From: an uncultured Bacillota bacterium
GTDB taxonomy: Bacteria; Bacillota; Clostridia; Tissierellales; Tissierellaceae
Direction: 5' to 3'
DNA length: 13,516 nt
Assembly (NCBI GenBank): GCA_937951995.1
Contig: CALGAG010000147.1
Location: 1-13,516 of the forward strand
This document shows, piece by piece, positions 5,900 to 11,515 of the stretch. Every line of letters begins with the position of its first letter. Position 1 is the first letter of the stretch. The notes beneath the pieces were generated by a model that saw only the letters and a list, made by a program, of their open reading frames with translations, was not told where the DNA came from and did no database searches. A program made the position numbers and the translations under genes.

Positions 5900-7549
5900 A
5901 TGAATCTACTGGATAATATTGATAAATATGACAAGCAGATTTTTGATTGGGGAGAAATCCTGTGGCTACATGAGCCAGTTGAATCTCCATACCTTAGAAT
6001 TAGTGTAGCACAAATAATAATTTATCCTGGTTTGAGACAGGAGAAGCATTTCCATTTAGGGGAAGAGCAACTTTTTTTTGTAAAGAAGGGAAATGGATGC
6101 TTCTATTCTGACGGAATAGAGGAAAAAATAAATCCCTCCAAGATAATATATATCAAGCCCTTTTCAGAGCATGAAGTCATAAACACTGGAGATGAGGACC
6201 TGGTTCTTCATGCGGTGTATGTTCCGATAAAACTGATGCAACTTGAGCGCCACTTTTCTCTGCCGGTTGATAGTAACATCCAGGACATAATACCCATGGA
6301 AATTCTTGAGAATATTGAAAATCAGCTCTCTGACCTGTTAAAAATGCAAATTCACATATTGGATAGAGATTACACCAGACTTTTTGAAAACAACGGTGAA
6401 AATGAATTCTGCCAGCTTTGCCTATCAGAAAACAGATGCACCATGAGCCAATATGGCTTTGAAGGATCCGGACAGAACCTTGATACAGTCTATAGATGCA
6501 AGTTTAATTTATTTGAACTGAAAGCTTCCATCACTGTAAACGATAATATTCTTGGATATATAAGAAGTGAGCGTTTCGTCCTTGATGATTCCGACAAAAA
6601 CAAGAAAAATATCCTTGATTTCAGCAGGGTCATCAATATTGACATGGACTCACTTTTGGAAGCATACAAAAAAGTACCCTACATAATAAAAAGTAGAACC
6701 TATGTCATACATGAACACTTGGCTATCGCGGCTGAATTTATTCAGGATATGCTCCACAGAAGCATAATGGAGAAGGAGCTCATTGATAAGGATAATGAGA
6801 TCCTTACAAGCACAATCGAAAAAATCCAATTAAAAGATGCTTTAAAGAAGGCGAATCATCGTATCTACAACGATAGGATCTTTACCGGCGAGTCAAGAAT
6901 TAGAAATGAGGTTGCATATCCTTATGAGCTTGAAATGCTACTTGAAGAAGCCATTCAGAAACTTGATAAAGAAGGCATAGACAAACTGATAGAAGAGCAT
7001 AGAAAGAAATATCCAATAGGCAAGGGAATCCTAAGTGAAATGATTGTCGTATTATCAAGAACTGCTTTAAGACCTTTGGAAAATGTTGAACTGACAGCGA
7101 AGATAAGGAACCGCTACGAGAGATATCTACAAGGAGAGGTTAAGGAAGAACCCTGGAAAATCCTTAAAGAATTTTCATTGGAGTGCATTGGAGAATACAT
7201 AGCCATATCCCAAACAAACGGGGGTAGTCTCATAGACAATATAAACATGTTCATTAAATCCCACTATAAAGAAGACCTAAGTCTAAATCTTGTTGCTGAG
7301 CGGTTTTTTATAAGCCCAAATTACTTAAGTTCTATTTTCAACGAGAGGAATGGTGTTTCCTTTAGCGAGTATATCCACACATTGCGAATCGATGAGGCCA
7401 AATTGCTTTTAAAGAACTTGAACATAAGGGTCCATGAAATATCCTCAAGAGTTGGATACAAAAACAACAGTTACTTTTCAAGTATCTTTAAGAGATATGT
7501 TGGTTTAACACCAAACGAATATAGAAAGTCTTTGGCAAAAGACAATTAG
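5900..7549 (+). CDS. AraC-family regulator with N-terminal cupin and PocR-like sensor domains
   Basis: This 549-residue regulator has three recognisable parts. Residues about 30-110 form a cupin: G-x5-H50-x-H52-x3-E56 and P87-x3-H91-x3-N95 are the expected metal-ligand motifs, with all three His and the Glu present. Residues about 134-235 look like a PocR-type ligand-binding domain (FCQLCLSENRC with Cys171, Cys174 and Cys180, then YRC at Cys200, and LGYIRSERF). A helical linker (about 284-440) leads to two AraC helix-turn-helix units at about 445-545, with LVAERFFISPNYLSSIF and ISSRVGYKNNSYFSSIFKR. The ATG at 5900 follows GGGGG by seven bases. Terminators flank the gene on both sides, so it is a single-gene unit. 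It sits between the ilvD-transporter operon and convergent ilvBN. Control of either is plausible but unproven, and the ligand is unknown. Confidence 0.9.
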   Translation: MNLLDNIDKYDKQIFDWGEILWLHEPVESPYLRISVAQIIIYPGLRQEKHFHLGEEQLFFVKKGNGCFYSDGIEEKINPSKIIYIKPFSEHEVINTGDEDLVLHAVYVPIKLMQLERHFSLPVDSNIQDIIPMEILENIENQLSDLLKMQIHILDRDYTRLFENNGENEFCQLCLSENRCTMSQYGFEGSGQNLDTVYRCKFNLFELKASITVNDNILGYIRSERFVLDDSDKNKKNILDFSRVINIDMDSLLEAYKKVPYIIKSRTYVIHEHLAIAAEFIQDMLHRSIMEKELIDKDNEILTSTIEKIQLKDALKKANHRIYNDRIFTGESRIRNEVAYPYELEMLLEEAIQKLDKEGIDKLIEEHRKKYPIGKGILSEMIVVLSRTALRPLENVELTAKIRNRYERYLQGEVKEEPWKILKEFSLECIGEYIAISQTNGGSLIDNINMFIKSHYKEDLSLNLVAERFFISPNYLSSIFNERNGVSFSEYIHTLRIDEAKLLLKNLNIRVHEISSRVGYKNNSYFSSIFKRYVGLTPNEYRKSLAKDN

Positions 7550-7567
7550 ACCTGCTGGTCTTTGAAT

Positions 7568-7601
7568 AAAGAGGCTCTCGCCAAAAGGCGGGAGCTTCTT
7601 T
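7568..7601. terminator. Bidirectional terminator between the araC-type gene and ilvN
   Basis: A 15-bp stem (7568-7582 with 7587-7601, two G-U pairs) with an AAAA loop has the A-rich 5' foot and T-rich 3' foot of a two-way terminator. It lies 18 bases after the AraC stop and 15 bases after the ilvN stop on the other strand. The T tracts outside the stem are short. Confidence 0.8.
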
Positions 7602-7616
7602 AGTTCAATCAATTAT

Positions 7617-8099
7617 CTATCCTCTTTCTATTGCAGTCAAGCCGGTTCGAACTATCTCAAGGATTCCGTAGGGCTTCACAAGCTCCAAAAATGCATTGTT
7701 TTTGTCTTCATCTCCTGTAATTTCAATGGTCACACTTTTTGCAGCAATATCCACTATCTTGCCCTTGAATACATTGGCAATCTGAAGAATCTCAGACCTG
7801 CCTTCCTTGCTGCAGGATATTTTCAGAAACATCAACTCTCTTAATATGGATCTTTTTCTTGTGAGATCTTCTATTTTAATTACATTTATCAGTTTGTTCA
7901 GCTGCTTTGTAATCTGCTCAAGCACTTCTTCATCTCCCGTCAAAGTGACAGTTATTCTGGAGATATTCGGGTTCATGGTTTCAGCCACGTTAAGGGTATC
8001 AATGTTGTAGCCTCTCCTGGTGAAAAGCCCTGCGACCTTACTCAAGGTTCCTGCATAGTTTTCAACTGTTATTGATAGCACATGTCTGTTCCTGTTCAT
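7617..8099 (-). CDS. ilvN: Acetolactate synthase small (regulatory) subunit
   Basis: IlvN activates the catalytic subunit IlvB and confers valine feedback inhibition. The 160-residue protein has an N-terminal ACT domain (HVLSITVENYAGTLSKVAGL, then FTRRGYNIDTLNVAET and SRITVTLTG) and the conserved KQLNKLINVIKIEDL segment. A C-terminal domain follows (RELMFLKISCSKEGRSEIL to the end). Length matches the common 160-170-residue form. I chose the ATG at 8099 because GGAGGTGG precedes it by five bases and MNRNRHVLSITVEN matches family starts. The ATG overlaps the ilvB stop by one base (TAATG), a classic sign of translational coupling that keeps subunit ratios fixed. It converges on the AraC-type gene across a shared terminator. 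Confidence 0.96.
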   Translation of the reverse strand: MNRNRHVLSITVENYAGTLSKVAGLFTRRGYNIDTLNVAETMNPNISRITVTLTGDEEVLEQITKQLNKLINVIKIEDLTRKRSILRELMFLKISCSKEGRSEILQIANVFKGKIVDIAAKSVTIEITGDEDKNNAFLELVKPYGILEIVRTGLTAIERG

Positions 8100-9754
8100 T
8101 ACTTCCACCTCCAGTGTGCAAGGGTAGGAAAATTTGGATTTACCTTGCATTCTATCAGACAGGGACCTTTGGATGAATACGCCTCATTTAAGACATCCTC
8201 AATCTGTGAATCATCCTCAACAAGGTAGCCCTTTATTCCATATGCATCAGCCAGCTTCATGAAGTCTGGGTTAAAACCTATTTCCACCCCATGGTAGCTC
8301 TCATTTCCATAGGCATTTAACTGAAGCTCCCTAACCATTCCCAGCCTTTCATTCGTTATGATCACAACCTTTACATCTAAATTGTGTTCCCTAAGGAGGG
8401 CAAGCTCACCCATAAGCATCTGGAATCCTCCCTCACCCATAATTGCCGTAATGCTTTCATCATCATCTGCAGAAAACCGTGCTCCGATGGCCGCTGGAAG
8501 GCTGTAGCCCATTGTTCCCAAGCCTCCAGAAGTGAAGTACCGCCTTCCATTTCCTGCTATAATATAGTGTGCCGTCCAGATTTGATTCTGTCCAACATCC
8601 GATGTCACTATTGCCCTAGCCCCAAGCCTCTCAGAAATGGCCCTTATGAATTTGCATGGATTAACTCCTGGCTCCTTGAAGCTCCTGTTTATATTTTCAT
8701 CCATATATTTTTTTCTTTCTTCCCGGATCCCTTCAGACCACTCAGAGATTTCATTACTGTAGCTGTTGGAATTCAGCTGCCTTAAAATGGCGCCGGCATC
8801 CCCAACCACAGGAGTGTGTGTCTTTACATTCTTGCCTATCTCAGCAGGGTCTATATCAATATGTATAACATGCTGATCCGGAATCTTGTCTGAAATCACT
8901 GCAGTTGACCGGTCGGCAAATCTTGCCCCTATTACAATCACAAGGTCGGCTTTGTTCATGGCTCGGTTTACAAAGGGATAGCCATGTGAACCCAGCAGCC
9001 CTGCAAAATATGGATTATCGTTGGGAAAGCTGTCAACCCCCATAAGTGTGCATACTACAGGGATTTTGGTCTTTGATACAAACTCAACCAGGTCCTCCTT
9101 GCTACCTGATGAGGAGATTCCTCCCCCAACACATATTATTGGCTTAACTGCCTGGTTTATCCTTTCATGAATTTTTGCTATCTGCTTGATGTGACCCTCG
9201 ATCGTAGGCTTATAGCCACGTATATCCACTGAATCCGGATACTTGAAGTCAATATGCTGCTTCTGAATATCCTTCGGGATATCTATCAGTACAGGTCCCT
9301 TTCTTCCTGTATTCGCTATATGGAAGGCTTCCTTGATTATCCTGGGAATGTCCTCTCCATTCTTTACAAGATAATTGTGTTTGGTAAATGCTTCACTTGA
9401 TCCAACAACGTCCGCCTCCTGGAACATATCAGTACCAATCTTACCGGATTCTACCTGACCTGTGATGGCAACAATGGGCACAGAGTCCATATAGGCGGTG
9501 GCCAATCCGGTTATGAGATTTGTTGCCCCAGGACCAGATGTTGCAATGCAAACACCTACAGTATTGTATACCCTTCCATATCCACTGGCCATATGGGCAG
9601 CTGACTGCTCCTGTCTTACCAATACATGCCTTACTTCCGATTTTCTTAGGCTTTCATACAAGGGCAACACCGCTCCTCCAGGATATCCAAATACGGTGTC
9701 CACGCCTTCAAGCCTGATACATTCTACAATTGCATCTGAAACTAGCATTTTCAT
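8099..9754 (-). CDS. ilvB: Acetolactate synthase large (catalytic) subunit, with altered ThDP metal motif
   Basis: IlvB condenses two pyruvates to 2-acetolactate, or pyruvate plus 2-ketobutyrate to acetohydroxybutyrate, using ThDP, Mg2+ and FAD. The 551-residue protein has the three usual domains: VFGYPGGAVLPLYE and catalytic Glu49 in RQEQSAAHMA; the FAD-type middle domain with GARFADRS; and the C-terminal SDVGQNQIW and SGGLGTMGYSLPAAIGA. Oddly, the metal-binding GDG reads GEGG (Glu441), and the usual NN before LGMV is TN (Asn468 kept). FDDRVTG is also changed to FADRSTA, so this is a divergent member. Pairing with ilvN by a TAATG overlap supports a real acetolactate synthase. ATG 9754 is preceded by GGGGAG seven bases upstream; a longer frame to 9841 lacks family similarity. 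No T-box is present upstream. Confidence 0.95.
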   Translation of the reverse strand: MKMLVSDAIVECIRLEGVDTVFGYPGGAVLPLYESLRKSEVRHVLVRQEQSAAHMASGYGRVYNTVGVCIATSGPGATNLITGLATAYMDSVPIVAITGQVESGKIGTDMFQEADVVGSSEAFTKHNYLVKNGEDIPRIIKEAFHIANTGRKGPVLIDIPKDIQKQHIDFKYPDSVDIRGYKPTIEGHIKQIAKIHERINQAVKPIICVGGGISSSGSKEDLVEFVSKTKIPVVCTLMGVDSFPNDNPYFAGLLGSHGYPFVNRAMNKADLVIVIGARFADRSTAVISDKIPDQHVIHIDIDPAEIGKNVKTHTPVVGDAGAILRQLNSNSYSNEISEWSEGIREERKKYMDENINRSFKEPGVNPCKFIRAISERLGARAIVTSDVGQNQIWTAHYIIAGNGRRYFTSGGLGTMGYSLPAAIGARFSADDDESITAIMGEGGFQMLMGELALLREHNLDVKVVIITNERLGMVRELQLNAYGNESYHGVEIGFNPDFMKLADAYGIKGYLVEDDSQIEDVLNEAYSSKGPCLIECKVNPNFPTLAHWRWK

Positions 9755-9786
9755 GTCTTTTCTCCCCTTACACACCTTGTCTGCAC

Positions 9787-9796
9787 CATGGTGATA
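9787..9796. promoter_or_regulatory. Palindrome in the ilvB leader
   Basis: CACCATGGTG is a perfect 10-bp palindrome a few bases downstream of the predicted ilvB transcription start, between promoter and ribosome site. It could be a regulator site, but one 10-bp palindrome in a window of this size can occur by chance. Confidence 0.2.
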
Positions 9797-9808
9797 GATT
9801 TTCTCATG

Positions 9809-9838
9809 ATTGTAACACATATATGGCAAGATTAGCAA
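9809..9838 (-). promoter_or_regulatory. Probable ilvBN promoter
   Basis: On the minus strand TTGCTA (9838-9833), 18 bases, then TACAAT (9814-9809). The predicted start near 9802 gives a leader of about 48 bases, too short for a T-box. A weak CodY-like 15-mer (9797-9811, four mismatches) overlaps the -10 and start. Confidence 0.5.
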
Positions 9839-9879
9839 CAATATTTTGAATCTTGTTTATTTTTGGAATAATCATACAC

Positions 9880-9907
9880 AAAAGGCTGCACCTTTTCAGG
9901 TGCAGCC
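9880..9907 (-). terminator. Rho-independent terminator of the marR-nitroreductase operon
   Basis: Read on the minus strand, a perfect 10-bp stem (GGCTGCACCT / AGGTGCAGCC) with a GAAA tetraloop is followed by TTTT. It starts 28 bases after the nitroreductase stop and separates this operon from the ilvBN promoter. Confidence 0.9.
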
Positions 9908-9935
9908 CTCCATATGATTCTAAACAAACTGAATA

Positions 9936-10541
9936 TTAATTTAATCCAAACACTTTAAGTTTGTTCTCTGCCTTTATGATTTCCTTTTCGCCTGGTTCCT
10001 GCGCTGGTTTCCCAAATGGCATCTGAGCCATTAGCTTCCATTTTGAAGGCAGGTTGTATTGTTTCTTGACCTCTTCCTCAACCGCCTCATTATAATGCTG
10101 CAGGGAGGCTCCCAGTCCCTCTGCTGCCAGGGATGTCCATACGTTATATTGAAGCATTCCCGATGACTGGTATGACCAAAGGGTGAAATTATCTTTAGCT
10201 TTGGGAAACTGAGTCTGCAGGTTTTCTATGGTATCATAGTCTTCAAAGAACAATGCAGTTCCAAATGAGTTCCTGAAATTGTCTATCTTTTCAGCAGTTT
10301 CTCTATGCCTTTCCTCAGGTTGTGCTGAAATCAGTGAAGACTTTGTGATTTCCCAGAATTTGTCGTGATCGTCTCCAAACAGTACTACCACCCTACCACT
10401 TTGGGAATTAAATGCTGATGGTGTATAGTCCAGGGAATGTTCCACCACTTCCTTGATTTTTTTCTTATCTATGGTGGTTTCTCTGGTTAATGCATACGTG
10501 CTTCTCCTTGCCTTCATTGCTTCATAATAATTTTTTTCCAT
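9936..10541 (-). CDS. Nitroreductase-family FMN oxidoreductase (CinD/Hbn1-like)
   Basis: This 201-residue flavoprotein probably reduces quinones or nitro compounds with NAD(P)H through FMN. Visible motifs are the N-terminal FMN-binding RRSTYALTRET, TPSAFNSQSGRVVVLFGD at about 40-57, GTALFFEDYDTIENLQTQFP, the central WSYQSSGMLQYNVWTSLAAEGLGASLQHYN, and MAQMPFGKPA near the end. This pattern fits the short, single-domain subgroup that includes lactococcal CinD and yeast Hbn1, rather than E. coli NfsA/NfsB. The ATG at 10541 follows AGGAGG with good spacing. The gene lies 23 bases after an MhqR-like marR gene in the same direction, with a terminator behind it, so it is the likely target of that regulator. 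The substrate is not readable from sequence; quinones or electrophiles are inferred from the regulator. Confidence 0.93.
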   Translation of the reverse strand: MEKNYYEAMKARRSTYALTRETTIDKKKIKEVVEHSLDYTPSAFNSQSGRVVVLFGDDHDKFWEITKSSLISAQPEERHRETAEKIDNFRNSFGTALFFEDYDTIENLQTQFPKAKDNFTLWSYQSSGMLQYNVWTSLAAEGLGASLQHYNEAVEEEVKKQYNLPSKWKLMAQMPFGKPAQEPGEKEIIKAENKLKVFGLN

Positions 10542-10564
10542 TGTTTATTCCTCCTGTTTGTATA

Positions 10565-10999
10565 TTATATGTTTTCACTTTCAATTGAATCCTTTAGTCT
10601 GAATAGGGAATCAATTAGCTCTTTCTTGGATTCCCCGTCCAACCCCTTAAAAAGCTCCTCAAGATGCTTTTTATGGTATGGAAATAATTCTGATATAAGA
10701 TTTCTTCCACTCTCAGTCAGATCAACATAAAATCTTCTCTTGTCTTCAGAGCATTTCTCCCTGACAACCAAGTCTTTTTTTACCAGCTTGTCTATTACAT
10801 ATGTTATGGTTCCGCTTGTAACCAATATTTTCTCTGCAATTATCTGGACTGGCTGTCTTCCCTTGTGAAAAAGAAATTCAAGTACTCCAAACTCACTTAT
10901 GGATAAATCGTGCTTTCTTAGTCTTTTCTCAACTCTCCCAAACAAAGCACTGTGTGTTCTTGCTATTGCGATTACCAACTTTAAATTGTTCCGGTCCAT
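10565..10999 (-). CDS. MarR-family regulator, MhqR-like, first gene of the nitroreductase operon
   Basis: This 144-residue protein has the MarR fold: an N-terminal dimer helix, then a winged helix at about 30-98 with LSISEFGVLEFLFHKGRQPV, KILVTSGTITYVIDKLVKKDLV, and the wing SEDKRRFYVDLTESG. A C-terminal dimer helix follows. The segment SGTITYVIDKL is what I recall of Bacillus MhqR, a repressor released by quinones such as 2-methylhydroquinone and catechol. The upstream palindromes TATCTCGA-N2-TCAAGATA also resemble the MhqR site as I remember it, which strengthens the call. The ATG at 10999 follows GGAGGGAG with about five bases. The gene is co-transcribed with the nitroreductase. Two operators overlap its own promoter, so autorepression is expected. 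There is no Cys, so direct thiol sensing is unlikely except at the single Cys in the wing (REKCSED). Confidence 0.92.
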   Translation of the reverse strand: MDRNNLKLVIAIARTHSALFGRVEKRLRKHDLSISEFGVLEFLFHKGRQPVQIIAEKILVTSGTITYVIDKLVKKDLVVREKCSEDKRRFYVDLTESGRNLISELFPYHKKHLEELFKGLDGESKKELIDSLFRLKDSIESENI

Positions 11000-11017
11000 A
11001 GTCTCCCTCCGAACATT

Positions 11018-11035
11018 TATCTTTAACTCAAGATA
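11018..11035. promoter_or_regulatory. Proximal MhqR-like operator
   Basis: TATCTTTAACTCAAGATA is an 18-bp inverted repeat with one mismatch in the 8-bp arms. It covers the predicted transcription start (about 11029) of the marR-nitroreductase operon. Its centre is 33 bp, close to three helical turns, from the second copy. Confidence 0.7.
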
Positions 11036-11064
11036 ATTGTAACCTATGTTTATCTCGATGTCAA
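11036..11064 (-). promoter_or_regulatory. Promoter of the marR-nitroreductase operon
   Basis: On the minus strand TTGACA (11064-11059), exactly 17 bases, then TACAAT (11041-11036). The leader is about 30 bases. The -35 lies inside the distal operator and the start inside the proximal one. Confidence 0.82.
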
Positions 11065-11068
11065 GATA
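11051..11068. promoter_or_regulatory. Distal MhqR-like operator over the -35 element
   Basis: TATCTCGATGTCAAGATA is an 18-bp inverted repeat with one arm mismatch. It matches the proximal copy in the outer TATCT and TCAAGATA blocks. It contains the -35 element, so binding would prevent polymerase access. Confidence 0.75.
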
Positions 11069-11148
11069 TTATTCTATTTTTTTGCAAGTCCGTTTTATGT
11101 TACTATAAAACCAGTTTAATGCTCCATATTGCAATCAGCATAAATATT

Positions 11149-11182
11149 AGACCCCATTGCTTAAATTTCGGCAATGGGGTCT
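11149..11182 (-). terminator. Strong hairpin, probable terminator after the oxidoreductase operon
   Basis: AGACCCCATTGC (11149-11160) and GCAATGGGGTCT (11171-11182) form a perfect 12-bp stem with a 10-base loop. On the minus strand it is followed by AATATTTATG, a weak T tract; on the plus strand by no T tract. It is best read as the end of the minus-strand aldehyde oxidoreductase unit. Confidence 0.65.
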
Positions 11183-11199
11183 AGGAGAAGCTCCATATT

Positions 11200-11265
11200 C
11201 TATTGATTTTCCAGGTCTTCAATCAGGACCTTCATTTGGTCTATTTCTCTCTTCTGAGCTTCAAT
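11200..11265 (-). CDS. Possible micro-ORF or remnant with coiled-coil-like heptads (ATT start)
   Basis: Directly after the MoaD-like gene, in another frame, lies a 21-codon frame from ATT (11265) to TAG (11200), with residues such as IEAQKREIDQMKVLIEDL. Hydrophobic residues recur every seven positions (Ile/Ile/Ile and Gln/Met/Leu), as in a short coiled coil. GGAGGT, which also encodes the final Gly-Gly of the preceding protein, lies seven bases before the ATT. No ATG, GTG or TTG is available in this frame upstream before a stop. It may be a rare-start small protein, the tail of a decayed gene, or chance. The hairpin at 11149-11182 follows. Confidence 0.25.
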   Translation of the reverse strand: MEAQKREIDQMKVLIEDLENQ

Positions 11266-11269
11266 GATT

Positions 11270-11506
11270 TCAACCTCCGGCCAAGGGTGCTATAAAGCTC
11301 AATGTATCGCCATCATAAAGCCTCCTGTCCAGAGGCTCTTTTTTGTAGTTCAAGCCATAGAAGCCCATATTATATACTATCCTCGGTATACCCATGGTCT
11401 TAAGCAGGTCCCCAACGGTAGTATCTTCTGGCATGAGGATAAAACCATCATCATCCAGAAGGCCTCTTTTTCCAAAGGGTCCAGGATATACTCTAACCTT
11501 TATCAT
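11270..11506 (-). CDS. MoaD/ThiS-family sulfur carrier protein, partner of the adjacent oxidoreductase
   Basis: This 78-residue ubiquitin-like protein ends in LAGG, the C-terminal Gly-Gly that is adenylated and thiocarboxylated in sulfur carriers of pterin-cofactor (MoaD) or thiazole (ThiS) synthesis. It begins with a beta strand (MIKVRVYPG), has TVGDLLKTMGIP and GDTLSFIAPL, and matches the family's usual 70-90 residues. It starts nine bases after the oxidoreductase stop, with a ribosome site that overlaps that stop (TAGGGTGG). This arrangement is common for aldehyde oxidoreductases that use tungsto- or molybdopterin, so a role in sulfur transfer for that cofactor is likelier than thiamine synthesis (inference). 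No activating enzyme (MoeB/ThiF) gene is in the window. Confidence 0.88.
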   Translation of the reverse strand: MIKVRVYPGPFGKRGLLDDDGFILMPEDTTVGDLLKTMGIPRIVYNMGFYGLNYKKEPLDRRLYDGDTLSFIAPLAGG

Positions 11507-11515
11507 AAAACCACC

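Noticed and set aside
8384..8785. Plus-strand open frame of 133 codons inside ilvB
   Set aside because: Complete overlap with a conserved gene on the other strand and no ribosome site.
9755..9841. N-terminal extension of ilvB to 9841
   Set aside because: The extra residues do not resemble the family start, and the region holds the promoter -10, leader and ribosome site for the ATG at 9754.
11272..11278. Programmed +1 frameshift at GGA GGT TGA fusing the MoaD-like protein to the coiled-coil frame
   Set aside because: GGT to GTT is not a favourable slip, and the free C-terminal Gly-Gly is needed for carrier function; kept only as an alternative in the micro-ORF finding.
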